The position numbers and the translations under genes are program-made. Source: Vanilla planifolia (lineage: Eukaryota > Streptophyta > Magnoliopsida > Asparagales > Orchidaceae). Taken from it: 64,000 nt of DNA. The notes beneath the pieces are model-generated. The model ran no database searches. It was not told the DNA's origin and saw only the letters and a program-made list of their open reading frames with translations. Shown here piece by piece: positions 41,401 through 47,202 of the stretch; position 1 is the stretch's first letter; every line of letters begins with the position of its first letter. The DNA lies in the NCBI GenBank assembly GCA_023846275.1, contig CM043877.1:10647107-10711106 (forward strand), written 5' to 3'.

Positions 41401-42704
41401 CCAACCTAAACAAATCTACAAATAAAAAGCATAATTCCAATAACTATGCTACAAAACTTAAATAAAGTAGCTGCACGTCCATTGGCATGAGCTTAAAAAC
41501 ATAAGCAAGTGCATTGGTATGAGCTTAAAAACATAAGGTAATAACTAATTCAAGAAAAGATTGCTTCACATAGAATTTCCAATAAAATGATGATGTAGAA
41601 AAAAAGTCACGAGGCAGTCAGACTCAACAAAGAATTCCAGCCCAATATACCAAGGTATTTTACACAGCATTCACATTGCAGTCAATGGAAAAGAAAAAAT
41701 TGGCAAAAGACATTAGAAAACTTGCTAAACAACACCAATTTAAAAACTCCAAAGAACAAGGAAAACAAAATAGGCAAACCAAACATAAATTCTTCTAAAG
41801 AGGACGAAATAGAACAGCAGTTGATATTGAACTTAGGGCAGTAATCATTCTAGGTTAGAAGGTACCGTTATTACATTTTAGTAGCCAAGATATAGATGCT
41901 CCCACCCGAACCTCCACCTCCCTTTGAGCCACCATCGCCACCCCCTGCACTGATCGTCCCATTGACTTCGAGCACTTCATCAATCTCCAACCATATCTGA
42001 CCACCGCCACCTCCTCCATAGTCCTCCTCCAGGCTCGTTGAACCACCCTTGCTTCCATAGCTGTTGGGCTTTGTTAATGTGGACCAAGCATAGGCGTCAC
42101 CACCCCAGGTATCATCCTGTGTTTGACCTTCCTTCACAAAGCAGCTGGCTCCTCGACCTCCATGCCCACCGCCATCACCATAAACACCAGTTGCTGCCCC
42201 ACTGGTCTGGGGTGGCGGGTCACCAGCCAAGGCAGCAGTGTTTAGCAAGGCCATATCCCCGATGCTCATGCTGGAAGCAGCTAGCTTAATCATCCCGGCA
42301 ACAATGGCCGCACCACGCCTAAGGGTGATGCTACCAGAAAAGTTGGCGAGGACAATACATCCAGAAACACGACAGCTCAGTTCAACCTGAGGGAGAAGAT
42401 CCAAGCTACCGTTCCCTTTGATGTACACATCCCTAGTTAGCCGCACGCTCGAATTCAGCAGGCAGAGAGTGTCAAAAGATCCAGTGCCGCCAAGATCTTC
42501 CTCGCAGGAGCACGTCGGCGGATTAAAGGGCGACGGGGGCGGCGGCGACGGAGGCGAGTAATCATGCCAAATGAAACTATCGCTCAAAATCGACAAACGA
42601 GAGTCCCCTGCCACGTCCACCGTTGCGCCACGTCTAGGGTTAGAGTTCCCAGAAACAATGACGAAGAATCGGAGCAGCAGGACAGCGAAATGGGTGTAAG
42701 ACAT
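2632..42704 (-). CDS. Glycine-rich multi-pass membrane protein of unknown function (At4g32920/At5g11700 family), 22 coding exons
   Basis: I joined 22 exons (3' to 5' on the plus scale): 2632-2779, 2850-2932, 3018-3260, 3355-3535, 3614-3900, 3994-4182, 4314-4548, 4612-4739, 4819-5090, 5343-5451, 11489-11582, 12578-12896, 13472-13681, 13780-13897, 14065-14164, 14249-14304, 15605-15730, 15829-15957, 27187-27306, 32824-33032, 38556-38671, 41875-42704. All introns are GT-AG and phases match throughout, giving 4302 nt, 1433 residues plus stop, the usual size of this plant family. Order: signal peptide, proline-rich stretch, poly-glycine beta-type segments, a cysteine-rich EGF/TNFR-like module (about 795-870), a strong membrane helix (about 881-903), a cytosolic-type basic region, and several C-terminal hydrophobic segments. 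The start is ATG 42704; the longer open frame begins with TTG. The family is annotated in Arabidopsis as glycine-rich or 'ephrin receptor-like' without an established role, and I do not assign one. Confidence 0.93.
7370..10190. repeat. Diverged dispersed repeat, three copies within intron 12
   Basis: Three segments share ordered landmarks: a CTTTCTCT/CAAA tract, then 'aattctagaattggaaacaaag' or its variant, then a 'cttatgattacaacatg' variant, then 'aatctatcc..taggtaacaaacc', then 'tttattgct'. Copies lie at about 7370-7945, 7950-8490 and 9758-10190. Upstream sequence also matches between about 6840-7000 and 9150-9300 (CTC-rich tract followed by 'aactaggt', 'cttaacact' and 'ggaggaact'). No protein coding is apparent. 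This looks like an old non-autonomous transposable element family; the class cannot be set. Confidence 0.55.
9518..9757. repeat. 124-bp tandem duplication in intron 12
   Basis: The segments beginning at 9518 and 9642 both start 'tctaacacaataatatctct' and continue through matching blocks ending in 'ctaaaacctaaaagaccaaa' and an 'accattctcctctt' variant. The offset is 124 bp with scattered mismatches, so this is a moderately old local tandem duplication. Confidence 0.8.
11489..15957 (-). CDS. Exons 5-12 of the glycine-rich membrane protein gene (central glycine-rich region)
   Basis: Exons at 15829-15957, 15605-15730, 14249-14304, 14065-14164, 13780-13897, 13472-13681, 12578-12896 and 11489-11582 encode about residues 426-809. 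They carry [43 protein letters not shown], further glycine clusters ([37 protein letters not shown]), and the start of the cysteine-rich module ([11 protein letters not shown]). Repeated short glycine-rich strands suggest a beta-helix or beta-sandwich extracellular domain; that is inference. Introns between these exons are mostly 84-575 nt, with two longer ones (995 and 1300 nt). Confidence 0.92.
11583..12577 (-). other. Intron 11 of the glycine-rich gene
   Basis: AT-rich intronic DNA of 995 nt. A copy of the exon 12 acceptor region lies at about 11638-11669. Nothing else recognisable. Confidence 0.75.
12897..13471 (-). other. Intron 10 of the glycine-rich gene
   Basis: AT-rich intronic DNA of 575 nt with canonical ends. 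No recognisable element. Confidence 0.75.
14305..15604 (-). other. Intron 6 of the glycine-rich gene
   Basis: AT-rich intronic DNA of 1.3 kb with a strong GTGAGT donor. No transposon or coding similarity noticed. Confidence 0.7.
15772..15795. repeat. A24 homopolymer (T24 in the transcript) inside intron 5
   Basis: A run of 24 adenines on the plus strand sits inside the 98-nt intron 5 (15731-15828). On the transcript it is a U-run about 50 nt upstream of the acceptor. Its length is likely polymorphic. Confidence 0.9.
22194..23358. repeat. Tandem duplication of a ~570-bp unit in intron 4
   Basis: Copy 1 (22194-22760) and copy 2 (22762-23358) run in parallel from 'agggcatgc' to 'ccttctttgggc' with small insertions and point differences. 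A third, more diverged partial copy follows at about 23443-23790. The interval between them contains GCTTTGATACCA (23431-23442). Its reverse complement differs by one base from the initiator-Met tRNA primer-binding site (TGGTATCAGAGC) of many plant LTR retroelements, so the array may derive from LTR-element sequence on the minus strand. That derivation is inference. Confidence 0.75.
24211..24650. repeat. Tandem duplication of a ~220-bp unit in intron 4
   Basis: Two parallel copies, about 24211-24428 and 24429-24650, share 'tttacttcgctgct', 'caaagctagctgt', 'atataatgcataa', 'caccaagctt' or its 'taccaagctt' variant, and 'gttgca.tagcaaa' blocks in order, with moderate divergence. No coding similarity was recognised. 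Confidence 0.75.
25445..25565 (-). mobile_element. SINE-like tRNA-derived element with poly(A) tail
   Basis: On the minus strand a box A-like block (TTAGTTGATAAAGACC, near 25545-25560) is followed by a box B-like block (GGTCACAAGTTCAGTCCC, near 25502-25519). An AT-rich 3' end and a 24-nt poly(A) tail come next (T-run 25445-25468 on the plus strand). That order is the structure of a plant tRNA-derived SINE. The boxes are degenerate and no target-site duplication was clear, so the 5' end is approximate. Confidence 0.55.
26320..26545. repeat. Tandem duplication, 87-bp near-identical blocks, in intron 4
   Basis: The blocks 26320-26406 and 26459-26545 are nearly identical (differences include cacaca versus ataaaa), with an offset of 139 bp. 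Following sequence (agg..aaagacctta versus agg..aaaaacctaac) also matches, so the full unit is probably about 139 bp. The low divergence suggests it is younger than the other intronic duplications. Confidence 0.85.
27187..27306 (-). CDS. Exon 4 of the glycine-rich membrane protein gene
   Basis: This exon of exactly 40 codons encodes [20 protein letters not shown] and [16 protein letters not shown]. The acceptor is TTTTTTAG and the donor AAG|GTGATA. It is separated from exon 5 by the largest intron of the gene (11.2 kb), so correct splicing depends on definition of a 120-nt exon between introns of 5.5 and 11.2 kb. Confidence 0.92.
27307..32823 (-). other. Intron 3 of the glycine-rich gene (5.5 kb)
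   Basis: AT-rich intronic DNA. A segment around 27770-28250 (CTC-rich tracts, then 'tttcataaa'-type AT-rich sequence) loosely resembles the intron 12 repeats. The zones 29790-30120 and 30600-31120 look like degraded mobile DNA but show no motif I can name. No host exon is expected, because exons 3 and 4 join in phase. Confidence 0.6.
32824..33032 (-). CDS. Exon 3 of the glycine-rich membrane protein gene
   Basis: This 209-nt exon encodes a segment strongly conserved in the family ([45 protein letters not shown]). It begins after ATGGCAG and ends at CAA|GTGAGT, a canonical donor. Introns of about 5.5 kb lie on both sides. Confidence 0.92.
34900..38080 (-). mobile_element. Degenerate Ty3/gypsy LTR retrotransposon (coding remnant)
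   Basis: Minus-strand translation shows gypsy landmarks in the expected order, with many stops and frame breaks. A gag-like block ([20 protein letters not shown]) lies at about 37788-37881. The RT motif [19 protein letters not shown] lies at about 36184-36255. The RT palm motif [17 protein letters not shown] lies at about 36070-36120, about 25 codons further on as in intact elements. The post-RT connection motif [18 protein letters not shown] with LLALTK lies at about 35030-35130. The gap between the last two is larger than normal by about the length of the plastid insert. No LTRs were identified, so the element boundaries are approximate. Confidence 0.7.
35268..35790 (-). pseudogene. ycf2: Nuclear plastid DNA insertion (NUPT): fragment of ycf2
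   Basis: The minus strand keeps an open frame of about 180 codons that I recognise as an internal part of plastid Ycf2. It contains [68 protein letters not shown] and [13 protein letters not shown] short internal repeat of 'ggataactt' units (about 35617-35660) expands the KLSKLLLSK stretch. The frame lacks the Ycf2 start and most of the roughly 2000-residue protein, so it is a pseudogene fragment. Homology stops at about 35268; the other boundary is approximate. It lies inside the gypsy remnant. Confidence 0.88.
38556..38671 (-). CDS. Exon 2 of the glycine-rich membrane protein gene
   Basis: This 116-nt exon is flanked by AG (38673-38672) and GT (38555-38554). It completes the split Met codon and encodes [13 protein letters not shown] and [16 protein letters not shown], continuing the glycine-rich strand pattern of exon 1. 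It lies alone between a 3.2-kb and a 5.5-kb intron. The donor reads G|GTTTGC, weaker than consensus. Confidence 0.9.
38672..41874 (-). other. Intron 1 of the glycine-rich gene (3.2 kb)
   Basis: AT-rich first intron with donor T|GTAATA. No repeats or coding remnants were recognised beyond short accidental frames. As a long first intron it could hold regulatory sequence, but nothing specific is visible. Confidence 0.65.
41875..42704 (-). CDS. Exon 1 of the glycine-rich membrane protein gene
   Basis: This exon encodes residues 1-277. ATG at 42704 opens a hydrophobic leader ([19 protein letters not shown]) that reads as a signal peptide. A proline-rich patch ([14 protein letters not shown]) follows near residue 55, then a CSCEEDL segment. 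The last third is dominated by glycine clusters ([35 protein letters not shown]). The exon ends AAAAT|GTAATA at 41875. The coding frame hits TAA immediately after the splice site, so read-through of intron 1 would truncate the protein. The whole signal peptide lies in this exon, which is 3.2 kb from exon 2. Confidence 0.92.
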
Positions 42705-42727
42705 TCGCAAATGAAGGAGATACTCAT
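42584..42727 (-). promoter_or_regulatory. Upstream ORF overlapping the glycine-rich gene start codon
   Basis: An ATG at 42727, 23 nt upstream of the main ATG, opens a 47-codon frame that overlaps the main coding start in another frame and ends at 42584. Whether it is transcribed depends on the start site, which I cannot place. Confidence 0.45.
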
Positions 42728-44726
42728 CAGACCACAAGAAACCCTATATTCCGCTCGATCACCGATTTTTAATTCCGAAATCCCAAAAAACGAACTCCTC
42801 GATCCGTCCAGAATACAACGGTGAAGACGAATACGGGAATCAGCGAACGAGTAGCGCGCAAAACGGAATCCCTTCAAGCTTCAGCGAAAGGGAAAGGCGT
42901 CGAAAACAATGGGTAGGGTAAACCATTTTAATCTTCCTTTTATCCAACTCAATTTTTTCTATAATTCCTTTTTTCTTTTTTTTCTTTCCTTTATTTCGCC
43001 GATTTTCTCTCCCATGAGGGTTTTGCCCAACTTTGCCGCTACTATTTTAAGAATAAATATACTAAAAATTTGTAATCTTGGTGATAAATAAAAACAATAT
43101 ATATTTATTAAAAAAAGCAATATTAATGTGAATTCAATTATATATTTTTTTAATAATAATTACGTAATTTATAATTAAACTAAATTTAAAACTATTATTT
43201 AATCTCTTGCATTTAAAACTTTGATTTAATATATCATTAAAACCTAATGAATGGCTAACACACATATATGACATAATCTTAAATTGAATGATGATAATTA
43301 TTATGTAATACTTCGTAATTATAAATAAAATTTGGAGGACAATTGATAATAATAATATTTATTTTCAACAATTAATCAGTCATTAGTGGTCAGAAGTTGA
43401 GGGTCTAACGACAATATGACCCAATTCAATACCTCTAAAATAATAATAAATAATAGACCAAAAGGTGACAATCAATTAAGGTTATAGTGTTCAATTATAG
43501 CGATCAGAGGGAGATGCATTTTGGTTAAAAAAATAAATTTTTTATTATGTCTCTTTTTTTTTTTATGATAATGGGTATAAATTATAAAGAAAGTTTTAAA
43601 ATATTTGAAACTTGTCAAAATTAGAACCTTTGACACTTAAGAAATTATCATAATAAAATAAGACTTATGAGTTTGAATTTAATAATAGAATAATTAAGTT
43701 ATGTCCTTATTAATCAGTAATAAAAAAAAGTATCCTCAACTTTTTGAAATTACACCAACCACTTTATAAAAAAAATTAATTGATTAACTTTAGTTCTATT
43801 GAAATATGTGTTCTTATTTGATGAATAAAAAGTCTTAGACTCAAATGACTTGATGATTATCCTTTTCAAAAAAAAAATGACTTGATGATTGTAATGTTTA
43901 GTGATGGCAAACAAAGAGAGATGTATTTTAATTCAAAAAATATAGTATTTGTTGTCTTGTTTTTTAATAGCAATGCGTGCATATTATATGAACGTTTTGA
44001 AATGTTTCAAATGTCATTAAAATTAGGACCTTTGATATTATAAAAATCATCACAGTTGAATTTAATGATAGAATAATTAATCTATCCTCATAAATCTATA
44101 AAAACAAATATATCTCCATTCAAAACTCTCCTTAGAAATTATACAACATCTCTGTCTAAGAAAATTTAATTGATTAATTTTCTTATTTATCAACCTTGAA
44201 ACATGGTTCATATTCTCTTCTAAATCACTAAAACACACAAATTCATGCAAGTACATTTGTTAGTCGAATTGGAATTGCATAATATATAAGAGCTATCAGA
44301 ACTTTTCAACTAACGTTTCTCAATTTGCTACCACATTAGGGAATAAGGGAGGTATCATACTTTAATAAATTAGTCATGTCATCTTATCTTTTATTTGAGT
44401 ATATGTTTAAATAAATTATTAATATTTTGTTGAATTTTTCACCTGTCATGAAAATTTGAATTTGTTTGAATTTCCTGTGAAATCTTATTGTTTTAAAAAG
44501 GTTAACATGGAATGAAGTGGTTAGCTTGCTCGATAATGATGAATGAGGAGCATGTGTGCGTTATCTTACTCTAGATTTGACTAAAGACTAAGTAATTCAA
44601 TTTTTCTCTCTTATTATCTCAATTTCTCTTCTTTCACTTACTATCACTTTTTATACAATCTCTCTTTAAACAAATCCCACTCAATTCCATAACTCATATT
44701 GCATCAGAGCATTCATCTTCAACTTA
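42728..44726. other. Intergenic: promoter side of the glycine-rich gene, then AT-rich DNA up to the LINE
   Basis: 42728-42905 is the less AT-rich presumptive 5' UTR and core promoter of the minus-strand gene. The rest is very AT-rich, with a diverged duplication (about 43495-43735 versus 43898-44110). No gene was recognised. Confidence 0.6.
43495..44110. repeat. Diverged ~400-bp spaced direct repeat
   Basis: Segments at about 43495-43735 and 43898-44110 share in order an 'agagatgtattttaatt'-type start, a T-rich run, 'gttttgaaat.tttcaaa.ttgtcaaaattag.acctttga', and 'tttaataatagaataatta'. They are clearly diverged. No coding content. Confidence 0.6.
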
Positions 44727-45255
44727 GGTGCGGCTGAAGAAATTGTACTTGTGATCTTGAGAGGCGGAGTTAGGAACCAATTGGATACTCGGAAGGTGCC
44801 ACGGCGGCGAAAGGCGCTGAAGGTGCTGAAGGAGAGGAGGTGCCACGGCGGCGCGAAGAGATGCGAAGGCGTGAAGGAGAGGAGGTGGCCAAGGCGGTGC
44901 TGAAGGTGCGAAAATGCGAAGGTGCTGAGGGCGCGTAGGGGGGGGAGCTTGCAGGTACTGGAGGCTGAAAACTGGAGGTGAGGAGGAGCTGGTGGTGTTA
45001 CAGGTGCGGAGGCGCGGAAGCACGGAGGTGAGGAGGGGGCTACGGCGGTGCTGTTGCTGTGTCAAGGGAAGGAGGAAAGACAAGCACGTGCGGGAGTATC
45101 TAGACACGTGTGAGTTATTTCGTTTCAAATTTGAATTCCGAAGGCTCGGAGGGCAGGCACAGGTTTAATGTGCATGTGGTACCGTGGGACACTGGACCAG
45201 TCGTCGTCCTGCTCGGTCTGTGGACACCTGCAGCCCTAAGTATCCCCGATTCACA
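44727..45255 (+). promoter_or_regulatory. LINE 5' leader with degenerate GC-rich repeats
   Basis: The leader is purine-rich and GC-rich, with recurring short blocks such as GGTGCCACGGCGGCG (twice), GAAGGTGCTGAAG variants and GAAGGAGAGGAGGTG (twice). L1-type elements carry an internal promoter in this position, so the repeats may contribute to it; that role is inference. Confidence 0.6.
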
Positions 45256-47058
45256 ATGGCGGGGTCCAAGGGAAAAAAGAGCGCCCGAAAGATAAGACAG
45301 GCGGCCAGCAAATCGCCGGAAAGGGAATCCTGTACTGGAATTCTTGCGAGAAGGGCTGTGGAATCAGACACAAACTTTGATAGAGTCAATGAAGCCAAGG
45401 TCAACGTGGGGAAGACGGAAGCCGATGAACACGAGATAGAATCGTTGAAGGAGGACACTGCGTCCTCAGGCAACCCTGTGCTGGCGTTTGAATCAGGGGA
45501 GGTCACAGCGCTTCTGAATAAAGGGAAAACAGTCACGGGGGAGGCGTGTGGACATGAAAGTCTGTGCTTGGGTGCACGGACTGAGCTGGAGGGGGGAATG
45601 AGGAAACATCAGGAGCAGGCTGAATGCTCGAGAGTGCAGGAATCAAAATTTACTGATCAGAATGCAGGGAACAAGGAGGAATGCGTCTCTCAGTTATTGG
45701 CTAGAGAGGAGGTAGCGAAGGTGAATAAAATCAGCTTCAAGGAGGCTTTAACCTCCAATAACGATAATTCTAGCGGTCGGGCTACTTCATTTGTGCGGAT
45801 GGCTTCAATTGACGTTAAGGAAAGAGCGGCAAACCTACCAGACCACGGAGACAATGAGGAGGTTCTTATGTCGTCGGAAGCTTGCTACAGACGGATTGAA
45901 TTCCACAAACATGACCTGGTCGGGCGTGTCTACGGCAACAACCTCCCGTTTTTTGTGATAGCCCGCGTTCTGCAGAAGAGATGGGGGAACTACAGCAATT
46001 TTAAGGTGTTGGATCTGACAAATGGGTGTTTCTGCCTTCATTTTGAATCTATGCAAGATAGAAATGAGGTATGGTTGGGTGGACCGTGGCAGGTGGCCGG
46101 TCAGGCCATGGGTCTGGATGTCTGGACGCATGATTTCCGGCCGGACGCCAGGATGACGATGTGCGCACCAATTTGGCTTCGTCTTCCGGGACTTCCGTTG
46201 ATTTACTGGGATGTGGAAAACATCCTCCGCATTGCCAAGGCGGCGGGAGAGCCTTTCTTGCTGGATGGCTGGACAGCGGGCATGCAGAGGTCCGCCTTTG
46301 CGAGAATTTGCGTCCGCATGGACCTCTCTAAACCTTTGAAACCTGGAGTTTGGCTGAGGGGGGAGTTTGGGAGGCTGTACCAACCTTTTGAATATGAGGG
46401 TTTACCTCGCGTTTGTTTCAACTGTGGTCGGGTGGGACACTTGGCGGAGCAATGTAGCCTACGGGAGCCAATGAAGAATGCAGATAGTAATATTGGTGGG
46501 GAGGAACCAGAGAAGGCACCAGTAGCGAAGGCCTCAACGCCAATGAATACCAAAAATATTACAAGGGAACTCACGGGAGGATTCACTGGAGAGAGGGTGA
46601 CTGAGGACAAGATCATGGAGAACGAGAGACTAAATGCTTGCTGTGGGCCTAAAGAAGGAAGTGAAACTCCCGGGTTTCAAACGCAAGCGGGGAGGCCGGA
46701 GGAGACCGTAAGGCAGGGAACCCTTGGACCATGGATGCTTGTTGCTCCTAGACGGAGGAGGCAGGGTACCTGGGCGGCTGTGCAGAACCGAAACACATAC
46801 CCGAGCAGTCTCTCAAGAGGAAGGCAAGCTAAAAACATGAATCTAGGAAGGAATGGAAGGCTGAGAAGCATATCTGCAGCCAGTGGCAGGGGATTGTCGA
46901 GGCAAGACTGGTTGCCCAAAACTCAGGGGAATAGGGACAGAGACTTTCAAGGCCATCAACAGGGGTCGAATGGGGAAGCGGAGGAAGCAAAAGCAGAACA
47001 GGTGGGCGGCAACAGAGGGGATGGTGGATGTAAAGCTGATGGTTGTATTAAAACGTAG
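45256..47058 (+). CDS. LINE ORF1: DUF4283-type nucleic-acid-binding protein with CCHC zinc knuckle
   Basis: The intact 600-residue frame starts at ATG 45256 (MAGSKGKKSARK); the longer open frame begins with GTG and is not used. The N-terminal 200 residues are charged and variable. A DUF4283 domain spans about 210-350 (RRIEFHKHDLVGRVYG, NGCFCLHFESMQDRNEVWL, WLRLPGLPLIYWDVENILR). It is followed by a zinc knuckle CFNCGRVGHLAEQC (Cys387, Cys390, His395, Cys400). The tail is basic and glycine-rich. In plant LINEs this protein binds the element RNA to form the ribonucleoprotein used in target-primed reverse transcription. No stop or frameshift was seen, so ORF1 may still be translatable. Confidence 0.92.
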   Translation: MAGSKGKKSARKIRQAASKSPERESCTGILARRAVESDTNFDRVNEAKVNVGKTEADEHEIESLKEDTASSGNPVLAFESGEVTALLNKGKTVTGEACGHESLCLGARTELEGGMRKHQEQAECSRVQESKFTDQNAGNKEECVSQLLAREEVAKVNKISFKEALTSNNDNSSGRATSFVRMASIDVKERAANLPDHGDNEEVLMSSEACYRRIEFHKHDLVGRVYGNNLPFFVIARVLQKRWGNYSNFKVLDLTNGCFCLHFESMQDRNEVWLGGPWQVAGQAMGLDVWTHDFRPDARMTMCAPIWLRLPGLPLIYWDVENILRIAKAAGEPFLLDGWTAGMQRSAFARICVRMDLSKPLKPGVWLRGEFGRLYQPFEYEGLPRVCFNCGRVGHLAEQCSLREPMKNADSNIGGEEPEKAPVAKASTPMNTKNITRELTGGFTGERVTEDKIMENERLNACCGPKEGSETPGFQTQAGRPEETVRQGTLGPWMLVAPRRRRQGTWAAVQNRNTYPSSLSRGRQAKNMNLGRNGRLRSISAASGRGLSRQDWLPKTQGNRDRDFQGHQQGSNGEAEEAKAEQVGGNRGDGGCKADGCIKT

Positions 47059-47202
47059 TTGCTGGTGGACTCTTACGCTGCGTGTTGTGGAGCGCAGACA
47101 GAGGGAGGTGAGAAATGGGATGGCTAAGTCACAGCAGGATTGTGAGTGCCTGAGATCCTTCCCTGTGGGGTGGAAAAGCAGGGGTTTCCTAAGAGGTGAC
47201 AA

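Noticed and set aside
42705..42737. Extension of the glycine-rich protein start to 42737
   Set aside because: The first codon there is TTG; the first in-frame ATG is at 42704, directly before the signal peptide.
44724..45128. 134-codon minus-strand proline/serine-rich open frame
   Set aside because: It lies antisense to the GC-rich repetitive LINE leader and has no recognised motif.
45184..45255. N-terminal extension of LINE ORF1
   Set aside because: The extension begins with GTG. ATG at 45256 starts the basic N-terminus.
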